Origin: Solirubrobacterales bacterium
Lineage (GTDB): Bacteria > Actinomycetota > Thermoleophilia > Solirubrobacterales > Solirubrobacteraceae
Length of the DNA: 48,704 nucleotides
Reading direction: 5' to 3'
Assembly: GCA_027451345.1 (NCBI GenBank)
Contig: DAIDJO010000077.1
Coordinates: forward strand, 1-48,704
The notes beneath the pieces were generated by a model that was not told the origin of the DNA, searched no databases, and saw only the letters and a program-made list of their open reading frames with translations. Of the stretch, positions 31,804 to 40,205 are shown piece by piece (position 1 is the stretch's first letter; each line of letters starts with the position of its first letter). Both the position numbers and the translations under genes were made by a program.

Positions 31804-32261
31804 GACGCAGCGCGGCGCTCACTCCGCTCTCCCAGGATCACCACCACGCGCTCGTGATCGCGAGCGCGTTGCACCGAGCGAGTGCCACGACGGCGCGGTC
31901 CTCGGCGATGCTGTTCGCCGATTTCATCGCTGAACACGAGATCCGTCACTTCGCGCTGGAGGAGTCGCTGCTTCTGCCCGCCCTTCCCGCCGGCGCCCGC
32001 GGGCGCCGGCTCGCCGAGCGTGTGCGCGACGACCATCGGTACCTGCAAGAGACGGCGGACGGCATCCGGGCCCGCGGTGAGCAGCCGAGTGTCGACGCGC
32101 TCGTACAGATCGGCGCGCGGCTGCGCGCGCACGTGCGCCTCGAGGAGCGGGAGCTGTTCCCGTACCTCGAGGATGCGCTCGCCCCCGCCCGGCTCGAGCA
32201 GATCGGAGCCGAGCTCCGGGATCGCCTCGCGGGCAACGGACGCGAGACCGAACCGACGTGA
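31800..32261 (+). CDS. Second hemerythrin (HHE) domain protein
   Basis: A 153-aa protein. Ligand candidates are His14-16 (LSQDHHHAL), His50 with Glu54 (RHFALEE), His79 (RDDHRYL), and His111 with Glu115 (RAHVRLEERELFPYLE). The last His of the canonical set is missing and Glu124 is the nearest carboxylate, so iron coordination differs from the first copy. The two proteins are distant relatives, not tandem duplicates. ATG 31800 overlaps the regulator stop by four bases, so dosage is coupled to the regulator. Confidence 0.85.
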   Translation: MRRSAALTPLSQDHHHALVIASALHRASATTARSSAMLFADFIAEHEIRHFALEESLLLPALPAGARGRRLAERVRDDHRYLQETADGIRARGEQPSVDALVQIGARLRAHVRLEERELFPYLEDALAPARLEQIGAELRDRLAGNGRETEPT

Positions 32262-32312
32262 ACGTGAACGAGACCGGTCGGGGCAACCGAGCGGGAGAAC
32301 ACGGAGCAACCG

Positions 32313-32334
32313 ACGGGACCCACCGCGGGTCCGT
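32313..32334 (+). terminator. Hairpin after the hemerythrin operon; remainder of gap empty
   Basis: GGACCC (32316-32321) and GGGTCC (32327-32332) form a perfect 6-bp stem over ACCGC, extendable with one bulge. No T-run follows. In the rest of the gap to 32686 I see no convincing gene, RNA or repeat; the TTTAACAACG around 32501 is the only AT-rich patch and might belong to a promoter for the next gene. Confidence 0.4.
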
Positions 32335-32686
32335 GCGGGCTACCCCGGCGCTCAGCTGAGCCAGGCGGTGAAACCCGGGCTGCCGGGCGGTGCCGTGAAG
32401 CTCGGCTGGCCGCCCACGGCGCTCAGCGTGAGCGTGGGCGGGCATCGGGTCGCGCCAGGCGCCGCCGCAGGAGCCATCGGCCTGCCAAGCGCACCGTCCT
32501 TTAACAACGTGCCATACCATCACGTTCGGCCTGCCCCAGGCCACCGGTTCCACAACCGAGCCTGCGCTCGTGTTCGCGAGCCTCACCCGAGCGGTGGTCC
32601 GGTCGGGTCCCCTCTCTCAACCGTGTTCAGCTCTGACTCCCCACACAATGAGTAGGTCGAGGCCCTCTGCGCCCCAGCGCTCTGTG

Positions 32687-34777
32687 ATGGCCACTCACCC
32701 TCCCAGAGCCCGCATCGACCGACGCCGGATCAAACGTCGCAGGCGGCGGGCGGCGCTGGGCGCCCTCATCCTGTTCGCGGGCGTGATCGCGGCGATCCTG
32801 GCCGCCCTCAGCGGCCCCGGCCATGGCCTGGCAGGTTCGCGCTCGCGCACGGCCCGGTCGGCCGCGAGGGCCAAGCCGGCGATCCCCGCCGTTGAGTCGG
32901 GGCTGCTGCCGTGGCAGCTCGCCGCGCCGATCAGCCGCGAGGTGATCCTGCCCGGTACCGGAAGCCGGCTGATGCTGCTCGGGGGCCTCAACGGGTCGGC
33001 GTCCGCGTCCGGGGTGTTCTCTCTGAACACGGCGGATGGGGCGCTACGGCAGGTCGGGAGTCTGCCAGCCGCGGTCCATGACGGGGTCGGCGCGGTGATC
33101 GGGAACCGTGACGTCGTGCTCGGCGGCGGCTCCCCCGCCACCGTCGCCACGGTTGAATCCTTCCCCCAGGCGCGCGGCCGCGCCCTCGGTCAGCTCCCCA
33201 CGCCCCGCTCCGATGCCGGCATCGCGACGATCGGCCAGGTCACCTACATCGTGGGCGGCTACACCGGCGCAAGGCCCGACCGGATGGTGCTCGCGACGAG
33301 CAACGGCCACAGCTTCCAATCGGTGGCGTCGCTGCCGGTGCCGGTCAGGTACCCCGCCGTGGCCGCCGCAGGCGGAAGGCTCTACGTGTTCGGCGGCGAG
33401 GCGATCTCCGGCGTCGGGGCCGGACGGCCCGTGAACGACATCCAGATGATCGACCCGGCGCATCACCGAGCGGCGGTCATCGCGCATCTTCCCGAGCCGC
33501 TGGAGGGCGCGACCGCGGTCGTGCTCCGTGGCCAGATCTACCTGGCGGGCGGCGATACCACCACGCGCCAGGCGGTGATCCCCGGCATGGGCACCACCCA
33601 GCTCTCGCCGCCCGTGGCGACCGCGGGCCAGGGCGGCCTGAGGACGATCGGAACGATCTGGGCCTTTGATCGCATGAGCGACCGCATGCTGCCCGCCGGC
33701 CGTCTGCAGGTGCCCGTCTCACACGCCGGAGCCGCGGTGCTCGGCTCGCACGCGTGGCTGGTCGGCGGCGAATCGGGTGGAACGCAGCTGGCGACGGTCG
33801 AGATGATCACGCCGAACAGCGCGTTCGGCCGGGCGGGCTCGCCAGGCGCCGGTTCGCCCTTCTACGGAGACAAGCTGCTGATCGCAGACCGCGCCAACAA
33901 CCACCTGCTGCTGTTCGATCCCACGCTCAAGCTCCTCTGGCGGTTCCCCTCCGCATCCTCACCGCACGATCGGTTCGGCTTCTACTTCCCCGACGACGCC
34001 TTCTTCGTCCGCCACGGGACCGCGATCCTCACGAACCAGGAGCAGAACGAGACGATCCAACTGATCGGCTACCCGTCCGGCAAGGTGCTGTGGGCCTACG
34101 GTCACCCGAAGGTTCCGGGCACCGGGGTCGGCTACCTGTACGAGCCGGACGACGCCTACCTGCTCAAGAGCGGTCAGATCTCGGTCGCGGACGCCAACAA
34201 CTGTCGCGTGCTGGTCATCAACCCCAACCACACGGTCGCTCACCAGATCGGCACCAACGGCAACTGTCAGCACAACCCACCGACGTCCATGGGCTCACCC
34301 AACGGCGACACGCCACTGGCGAACGGCAACCTGCTGGTGTCGGAGATCACCGGCTCGTGGGTGACCGAATACACCCCCACCGGCCACGAGGTGTGGACGG
34401 TCCACCTCCCAATCAGCTACCCGTCCGACCCGCAGCAGCTCGGTCCCGACCGGTACCTGATCGCCGACTACTCGAGCCCCGGCGAGATCCTCGAGTTCAA
34501 CCGGGCCGGCAAGATCCTCTACCGGTACGCCCCCACCAGCGGACCGGGCATGCTCAACCACCCGTCGCTGGTCGAGCGTCTCCCCAGCGGGGTGTTCATG
34601 GCCAACGACGACTATCGCGACCGGCTGGTCGCGATCGATCCGCGCACGCAGGCGCTCGTGTGGCAGTACGGCGTCAGCGATCACCCCGGCCACCAACGGG
34701 GCATGCTGAACACCCCCGACGGCTTCGACGTGCTCGCCCCCAACGGCACCACCCCGACCCACCCGGCGACCGGCTGA
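32687..34777 (+). CDS. Membrane-anchored Kelch / NHL-type beta-propeller protein
   Basis: A 696-aa protein. An Arg/Lys-rich cytoplasmic start (RARIDRRRIKRRRRR) and one anchor helix (about 23-41) leave a large extracytoplasmic part. Residues about 80-380 hold five or six Kelch-like repeats (for example RLMLLGGLNGS, VTYIVGGYTGA, RLYVFGGEA, QIYLAGGDT, HAWLVGGES). Residues about 385-690 hold NHL/PQQ-like strands (KLLIADRANNHLLLFDPTLKLLWRFP, QISVADANNCRVLVINP, GNLLVSEITGSWVTEYTPTGHEVW, RYLIADYSSPGEILEFNRAGKILYRY). The function is unknown; a surface-binding role is likely. Starts further upstream in frame (32570, 32648) are possible; none has a good Shine-Dalgarno. Confidence 0.75.
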   Translation: MATHPPRARIDRRRIKRRRRRAALGALILFAGVIAAILAALSGPGHGLAGSRSRTARSAARAKPAIPAVESGLLPWQLAAPISREVILPGTGSRLMLLGGLNGSASASGVFSLNTADGALRQVGSLPAAVHDGVGAVIGNRDVVLGGGSPATVATVESFPQARGRALGQLPTPRSDAGIATIGQVTYIVGGYTGARPDRMVLATSNGHSFQSVASLPVPVRYPAVAAAGGRLYVFGGEAISGVGAGRPVNDIQMIDPAHHRAAVIAHLPEPLEGATAVVLRGQIYLAGGDTTTRQAVIPGMGTTQLSPPVATAGQGGLRTIGTIWAFDRMSDRMLPAGRLQVPVSHAGAAVLGSHAWLVGGESGGTQLATVEMITPNSAFGRAGSPGAGSPFYGDKLLIADRANNHLLLFDPTLKLLWRFPSASSPHDRFGFYFPDDAFFVRHGTAILTNQEQNETIQLIGYPSGKVLWAYGHPKVPGTGVGYLYEPDDAYLLKSGQISVADANNCRVLVINPNHTVAHQIGTNGNCQHNPPTSMGSPNGDTPLANGNLLVSEITGSWVTEYTPTGHEVWTVHLPISYPSDPQQLGPDRYLIADYSSPGEILEFNRAGKILYRYAPTSGPGMLNHPSLVERLPSGVFMANDDYRDRLVAIDPRTQALVWQYGVSDHPGHQRGMLNTPDGFDVLAPNGTTPTHPATG

Positions 34778-34862
34778 GGCGCGGGCGGGGCGGCGCAGGC
34801 GTGGGTCCAATGGCGACCACGCACACGCCCAACCGGCGACACCCGCGCGCCCGACGGCAATA

Positions 34863-36122
34863 ATGTCCGTTCTGTCTGACGCCATCCCGCTATCCGGATC
34901 CAGCGCACACGAGGACGAGGGCCCACTCGCCGGGATCCGGGTGCTCGAGCTCGGCGGCTTCATCGCCGCCCCATTCACCACCCGGGTCTTCGCCGACTTC
35001 GGCGCCGAGGTGATCAAGGTCGAGCGGCCGGGCATCGGCGACGAGCTCCGCGCCTGGCGACGCGTCCGTGGCGACACATCGATGATGTTCCGGACGGTCG
35101 CCCGCAACAAGAAGTCACTGACGCTCGATCTGGCCAGCGAGTCGGGGCGGTCGATCCTGCTCGACCTGCTCGCGCACACGGACGTGCTCGTGGAGAACCT
35201 GCGGCCTGGGGCGCTCGAACGCTGGGGCCTGGGCATCGAGCAGCTCGCCGAAGCGAAGCCGGACATCGTCGTGGTGCGGATCTCCGGGTACGGGCAGACC
35301 GGGCCGTACCGGGATCGCGCGGGGTTCGGCAGCATCGCGGAGGCCTTCGGCGGACTCCGCGCCGTGACCGGGTACCCCGACCGCCCCCCGGTTCGCTCGG
35401 CCGCGCCGGTCGCCGATTGCCTGGCCGGCCTGTACGGCGCGATCGGGGCGCTGATGGTTCTGCTCGGACAGGCGCGCCGCACGGTGAAGCCCGGGCCCCA
35501 GGTCGTCGACGTCGCCCTGTACGAGGCCGTCTTCATGCTGATGGAATCGCTCATCCCCGACTACGACGCCCACGGCATCGTCCGCGAGCGCACCGCCGGC
35601 TCCCTCCTTGGCGTCGTGCCGAGCGGGATCTATCCGACCGACGACGGTCAGCACGTGATGGTCGCCGGCAACTCGAGCGGAGCGTTCAGCCGCCTGATGC
35701 GGCTGATCGACCGCAACGATCTGGCGGACGATCCGACGCTCGCCGACGCCGACGCCAGATGGGAGCGCGAACAGGAGATCGAGACGGCGATCCGTTCGTG
35801 GACCTCCCGACACACCGCCCGTGAGGCGGTCGAGCTGCTCTCCGACGCCGGCGTGCCGGCCGGGCCGATCTACGATGCGCGCGCGATCGTCGAGGACCCC
35901 CACTACGCGGCGCGGGACATGCTGAACGCCATCGAGCTCGAGATCGACGGCGAGCGGCAGCGGGTCAGGTTTCCGGGCGTGGTCCCCCGGCTGCCGGACA
36001 CACCGGGGGCGATCCGCAGCGCCGGGCCGCAGCTGGGCGAACACACGGAGGCGATCCTCCAGGATCTGCTCGGCCTCGACCGAACGCAGATCGACCGCCT
36101 GCGGCACGAGGGGGTGATCTGA
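34863..36122 (+). CDS. Class III (CaiB/BaiF family) CoA-transferase
   Basis: A 419-aa enzyme. N-terminal LAGIRVLELGGFIAAPFTTRVFADFGAEVIKVERPGIGDELR, RNKKSLTLDL, VLVENLRPGALERWGLG, SGYGQTGPYRDRAGFG, and the catalytic Asp185 in APVADCLAGLYGAIGAL match family III. These enzymes move CoA between acyl-CoA donors and carboxylic acids through an Asp-anchored mixed anhydride. The next gene, an HMG-CoA-lyase-like enzyme, overlaps its stop by one base (TGATG). I infer that the pair activates and cleaves a 3-hydroxy-3-methylglutarate-type acid; substrate specificity is not readable from sequence. Confidence 0.92.
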   Translation: MSVLSDAIPLSGSSAHEDEGPLAGIRVLELGGFIAAPFTTRVFADFGAEVIKVERPGIGDELRAWRRVRGDTSMMFRTVARNKKSLTLDLASESGRSILLDLLAHTDVLVENLRPGALERWGLGIEQLAEAKPDIVVVRISGYGQTGPYRDRAGFGSIAEAFGGLRAVTGYPDRPPVRSAAPVADCLAGLYGAIGALMVLLGQARRTVKPGPQVVDVALYEAVFMLMESLIPDYDAHGIVRERTAGSLLGVVPSGIYPTDDGQHVMVAGNSSGAFSRLMRLIDRNDLADDPTLADADARWEREQEIETAIRSWTSRHTAREAVELLSDAGVPAGPIYDARAIVEDPHYAARDMLNAIELEIDGERQRVRFPGVVPRLPDTPGAIRSAGPQLGEHTEAILQDLLGLDRTQIDRLRHEGVI

Positions 36123-36994
36123 TGGACGCGACGGTCACGGACGTCGTCCTGCGCGACGGACTGCAGGATGAGCCGGTGCTCGTGACGGTCGCGGCACGGG
36201 CGCAGATCGCCGAGGCGCTGATCGCGGCGGGGCTCCGCTCGCTCGAGGTGGCGTCATTCGTCAACCCGCTCCGGGTACCGCAGATGGCCGGGGCCGAGGA
36301 GCTGATCGACGCGCTGCCGGCGGCCTCCGGCGTGACCTACCGCGCGATCGCGCTCAACGGCCGGGGGGTGCAGCGCGCCACCAGGACGGGGATCGGCACC
36401 CTCGCGGTCGTGATCTCGGTCTCGGCCGAGCACAGCGTGGCGAACGTGCGGCGCGGCCGCCAGGAGGCACTCGACGATCTGTGCGGTGCCGTGGTCGAGG
36501 CGGACGGTCCGCAGCGCATCGTCGGTTCGGTCGCCACCGCCTTCTGCGATCCATCCGGGCGCCCGACCGAACCGACTGAGCTCCTGACCGTCGTGGAAGC
36601 CCTGCGGCACGCGGGGATCGAGAAGATCGGGCTGGCGGATACGACCGGCGTCGCCCCGACCGAGCACGTGGCCACCCTGCTGGGCGAGGTGCGGCGCGCC
36701 ATGCCGGACCTCGACCTCTGGCTCCACCTGCACGACGGCCGCGGCCAGGCGCTCGACACGGTCGACGCGGCGCTCGAGCTCGGGGTGACGGAGTTTGACT
36801 CGGCGCTCGGAGGCTTCGGCGGGTGCCCGTTCGTCGCCGGCGCCCCGGGGAACCTGGACACCGCGAGGCTCGTCCGGCACCTGCACCGACGGGGCGTCTC
36901 CACCGGGGTCGATCCGGCACTCCTGGACTCCGCCGAGCGCCTGCTGCGAGCGATCCTGCGGGAGGCCCCCGCCGCGCCGGTCAGGGCGAGCTGA
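36122..36994 (+). CDS. HMG-CoA lyase-like enzyme (HMGL/DRE-TIM family)
   Basis: A 290-aa DRE-TIM barrel. VVLRDGLQDEP (Arg11-Asp12, Gln15), EVASFVNPLRVPQM, GLADTTGVAP, metal ligands in LHLHDGRGQAL (His202, His204), and the catalytic-Cys loop FGGCPFVAGAPGN (Cys235) are in the expected order. HMG-CoA lyase cleaves HMG-CoA to acetyl-CoA and acetoacetate, the last step of leucine breakdown. No other leucine-catabolic genes are near; the coupled CoA-transferase suggests use of a free dicarboxylic acid instead. Related lyases act on other 3-hydroxyacyl-CoAs, so the exact substrate stays open. Confidence 0.9.
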   Translation: MDATVTDVVLRDGLQDEPVLVTVAARAQIAEALIAAGLRSLEVASFVNPLRVPQMAGAEELIDALPAASGVTYRAIALNGRGVQRATRTGIGTLAVVISVSAEHSVANVRRGRQEALDDLCGAVVEADGPQRIVGSVATAFCDPSGRPTEPTELLTVVEALRHAGIEKIGLADTTGVAPTEHVATLLGEVRRAMPDLDLWLHLHDGRGQALDTVDAALELGVTEFDSALGGFGGCPFVAGAPGNLDTARLVRHLHRRGVSTGVDPALLDSAERLLRAILREAPAAPVRAS

Positions 36995-37007
36995 CCGCCG
37001 CGCGCGC

Positions 37008-37029
37008 GTGCCCCGCCGGCGCGGGGCAC
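37008..37029. terminator. Bidirectional terminator between convergent lyase and EAL genes
   Basis: GTGCCCCGC (37008-37016) pairs perfectly with GCGGGGCAC (37021-37029) over a 4-nt CGGC loop in a 45-nt convergent gap. Confidence 0.7.
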
Positions 37030-37039
37030 CATGCCGCGG

Positions 37040-39049
37040 TCACCCGAACGCCGCGCGCAGGAACGGCTCGAGCTCATCGACCGGGAGCGGGGGCGAGTAC
37101 AGGAAGCCCTGCGCCCGGTCGCAGCCGAGTTGCCGGAGCACCGCCGCCTGCTCCACCTCCTCCACCCCCTCCGCGATCGTGGTGATGCCGACCGCGTGCG
37201 CCATCCGGATGATCGCCTCGATGATCGTCCGGTCGGGATCGCCGCGCAGCCCGGCGACGAACGAGCGGTCGATCTTGAGCGAATCCACCTCCAGCCGGCG
37301 CAGGTAGCTGAGCGATGAATATCCGGTGCCGAAGTCATCGATCGCGATCCGGATGCCTCGGCGCCGCAGATCCTGCAGGACCGTCCTCGGCTGCGCCGCC
37401 TCGTCCATCAGCATGCGCTCGGTGATCTCGAGCTTCAGCGTCCCGGGCAGCAGGCCGCTCCGCGCGGCAGCCGCCTCGGCGCCGCGACCGAACTCGGGAT
37501 CCGCGATCTGCCGCGGCGACACGTTCACGCTCACCCGGAGGGGGACGCCGTACCGCTGTTGCCAGATCGCGGCCTGCTGGCAGGCCTGCGTGAGCACCCA
37601 CTCGCCGAGCTCGATGATCAGGCCGTTGTCCTCCGCCACCGGGATGAACTCATCCGGGGCGACGAGTCCCCGATCCGGATGCTCCCAGCGTACGAGCGCC
37701 TCGACGATGCTCGGCTTGCCGGTGTCGAGGTCGATGATCGGCTGAAAGAACACCCGGAACTCGGAGCGCGCGACCGCGCCGTGCAGATCCTGGTCGATCG
37801 ATGCCTGTCGGCCCGCCGCCAGGCGGGCCGCCTCGCCGAACATCGCGACGTTGGCCGGCGGCCGGGCCTGCTGGAGCGCCGTCTCGGCGTTCCACAGCAC
37901 CTCCTCGGCGCGGACGCCGCGCTGGCCGAAGGCGATGCCGAAGCGCAGGGTGAGGAAGTACTCACCGGTCGGCACGGAGATCGGCTCGCGCATCGCCGCC
38001 TGGATCCGGGTGATGAGCGCCCCGGGCGCGAGGTCGCCCGTCGGTTCCCCGATCACCAGCACCAGGTTGTCCCCGGGCGTGTGGGCGAGCATCGCGCCGG
38101 ATTCGGCGAGACGGCGCAGCCGCTCGGCGAGCGCCACGGTGATGGCATCCCCGGCGCGGGGTCCGTACGTCGTCGTGACGATCCACTTGCGCGCGATCTC
38201 GACCGCGACGAGCGCGACACCCGGTCCGGCGGGATCGACGTCCTCGAGCAGGCGGGAGAGGTGCTCGATCAGAAACCGGCGGTTGGGCAGATTCGTGATC
38301 TGGCTGTGCAGCGCGAGGTGCTGGAGCCGCTCGGTGTCCTCGATGTGCTGGGTGGCGCCCGAGATCATCGCGACCATCGCCTCGACGAAGTTGCCGGCAT
38401 CACGGCTCAGACCGACCCCGTCCGCGGAGTGGACGACGAGCTCGGCCTCATCGGTGCCCGGGATCACGAAGCGGGCGGCGCCCGAGCGGTGCGATACCGG
38501 TCGTCCACCGTTCCGATCCGCCTCGACGACGAGCTCGACCGGCGCGCCGCTGACCGCCCGGCCCCACACCTGCACGACGGGGACATCGAGCACCTCCGCG
38601 ACCGTGAACGCCGCATCGGAGAGCACCTGGTCCACGGATTTGGCGAGCAGGCAGCGGTAGCTGAACTGCGCGAGCGCCTGCTGCCGACGGCCGCGCTCCG
38701 CGAGCTCCTCGAGCGCCACGTGCAGCGTCGTGGCGTCACCGAAGCAGGTGGTGACACCGGTCTCAGACGGGTACAGGTGAACGGAGTACCACCGTCCCCC
38801 CTCCTCGAGCTGGGCCTCGAACTCGGCCGCCTCGCCGGAGGCGAGGGCGGCGCGGTGCCGATGCTCGAACTCGGTCCCGACCAGGCCGGGAACGACCTCC
38901 CAGAGGGGGTGGCCGACCAGCTCCTCCGCCGGGCGACCGATCAACCGGGTGGCGGCCGCGTTGGCGTGCGTGATCTCCCAATCCCGATCCATCGCGAGGA
39001 TTGCTTCGGTGATGCGCTGGAGGGCCTCGAGGCCGGAACGCTGAGCCAT
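37040..39049 (-). CDS. PAS-GAF-GGDEF(degenerate)-EAL cyclic-di-GMP phosphodiesterase
   Basis: A 669-aa cytoplasmic signalling protein. A PAS domain (about 5-105) and GAF-like domain (about 115-240) precede a GGDEF domain (about 250-400) in which the signature reads TPGDN, so cyclase activity is unlikely; it may bind GTP as a regulator. The EAL domain (about 415-665) is intact: EALVRWEHP, NVSPRQ, LEITERMLM, DDFGTGYSSLSYLRR, KIDRSFV and AEGVEEVEQ. It should hydrolyse c-di-GMP. ATG 39049 is chosen over TTG 39055. It is divergent from the GAF-LOV-like gene over 65 nt, suggesting shared control. Confidence 0.92.
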   Translation of the reverse strand: MAQRSGLEALQRITEAILAMDRDWEITHANAAATRLIGRPAEELVGHPLWEVVPGLVGTEFEHRHRAALASGEAAEFEAQLEEGGRWYSVHLYPSETGVTTCFGDATTLHVALEELAERGRRQQALAQFSYRCLLAKSVDQVLSDAAFTVAEVLDVPVVQVWGRAVSGAPVELVVEADRNGGRPVSHRSGAARFVIPGTDEAELVVHSADGVGLSRDAGNFVEAMVAMISGATQHIEDTERLQHLALHSQITNLPNRRFLIEHLSRLLEDVDPAGPGVALVAVEIARKWIVTTTYGPRAGDAITVALAERLRRLAESGAMLAHTPGDNLVLVIGEPTGDLAPGALITRIQAAMREPISVPTGEYFLTLRFGIAFGQRGVRAEEVLWNAETALQQARPPANVAMFGEAARLAAGRQASIDQDLHGAVARSEFRVFFQPIIDLDTGKPSIVEALVRWEHPDRGLVAPDEFIPVAEDNGLIIELGEWVLTQACQQAAIWQQRYGVPLRVSVNVSPRQIADPEFGRGAEAAAARSGLLPGTLKLEITERMLMDEAAQPRTVLQDLRRRGIRIAIDDFGTGYSSLSYLRRLEVDSLKIDRSFVAGLRGDPDRTIIEAIIRMAHAVGITTIAEGVEEVEQAAVLRQLGCDRAQGFLYSPPLPVDELEPFLRAAFG

Positions 39050-39114
39050 GCTCAAGATCGCTTGATATCAGACCGAGATACCTCGAAGATGATGACCGTG
39101 GGTGCAGGGGAGCG

Positions 39115-40098
39115 ATGACCGAGGACGACCGACTGGCCGAGGGTCCAAGACCGGCCGGGTTGGGTGCGACGGAGGCGCCCACGCCGCCGGCGGATTCGTA
39201 CTCGGTCCTCGCGGAGACGATCCGGGCGGTGGGCCGGTGCGAGTCCGCAACCGAGCTGTACCGGGAGCTCTGCCGGGTGGTGGTGCAGACCGGCCAGGGA
39301 CGGTTCGCCTGGGTCGGCGTGCGGCACCTCGGCGTCGTGAAGATCGTCGCCACCGCCGGGGACGACAACGGGTACCTCGCCGAGGTCGCCGACAGCGGCC
39401 TGATGATCGCGCTCGACGTCGGTGACGTCCGCGCCCAGGGGCCGACGGGCCGCGCGCTCTCCGCGGGTGTACGGACGATCGTCAACGACTTCTCCAGCGC
39501 GTCGTCCACCGGCCCCTGGCACGTGGCGGCCCGGCGGGCGGGACTCCACGCCTCGGCCGCGTTCCCGATCCGTCGGGGCGATGTGGTGATGGCGGCGCTC
39601 ACCGTCTACGCCGACCGGCCCGGTCACTTCGACGCCACCCACGCCGACGTCCTCTCCTCCGCGACCCAGGCCGTCTCGCTGGGGCTTGACCGGCTCGTGC
39701 TCGAGCGTCGGCAGACCGAACAATCCGTGCAATTCGAGCTCAGGCTGCGCGCGCTCGAGGCGCTCGGCCACTCGCTCGTGATCGCCGACGCGCTGGCGCG
39801 CGACCAACCCGTGATCTACTGCAGCGAGAGCTTCAGAACCCTGACGGGATACCGGCCCGAGGAGGTGTTCGGCCGCAACCTCCGCCTGCTGCAGGGCCCG
39901 GCCACCGACCCGAGCGAGGTGCGGCGACTCGGCGAGGCGATCCGGGCCGGACGCAGCTGCACCGCGGAGCTCGTCAACTACGCCCGGGACGGCCGGCCGT
40001 TCTGGAACCGAATGTCCGTCGTGCCGCTGCGGGACGAGAGCGGCACGATCACGCACTTCTGCGGTTCGCTGACCCGACTCGAGCGCGCCGTCGCGTAG
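39115..40098 (+). CDS. GAF plus LOV-like PAS sensor lacking the photoactive cysteine
   Basis: A 327-aa protein. Residues about 30-195 form a GAF domain. Residues about 215-320 form a PAS domain of LOV type: VIYCSESFRTLTGYRPEEVFGRN, then LRLLQGPATDP, NYARDGRPFWNRMSVVPL. In true LOV photoreceptors the motif is GRNCRFLQG; here it is GRNLRLLQG (253-261), so the adduct-forming Cys is Leu256. Flavin-contacting Asn288 and Asn298 are kept, but the C-terminal Gln position reads FCGSL. No output domain is fused, so signalling must go to a partner, possibly the divergent EAL protein. AGGGGAG lies 5 nt upstream of ATG 39115. Confidence 0.85.
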   Translation: MTEDDRLAEGPRPAGLGATEAPTPPADSYSVLAETIRAVGRCESATELYRELCRVVVQTGQGRFAWVGVRHLGVVKIVATAGDDNGYLAEVADSGLMIALDVGDVRAQGPTGRALSAGVRTIVNDFSSASSTGPWHVAARRAGLHASAAFPIRRGDVVMAALTVYADRPGHFDATHADVLSSATQAVSLGLDRLVLERRQTEQSVQFELRLRALEALGHSLVIADALARDQPVIYCSESFRTLTGYRPEEVFGRNLRLLQGPATDPSEVRRLGEAIRAGRSCTAELVNYARDGRPFWNRMSVVPLRDESGTITHFCGSLTRLERAVA

Positions 40099-40205
40099 GC
40101 GCACATCACCTCCGCCCCGGTCCGTGAGGGGTTCATGGACAAACCGGGTAGAGCAACAGGCACGCGCATGATTTAGCGCAGATTTACTGCCTCTAGGAGG
40201 AGCCG

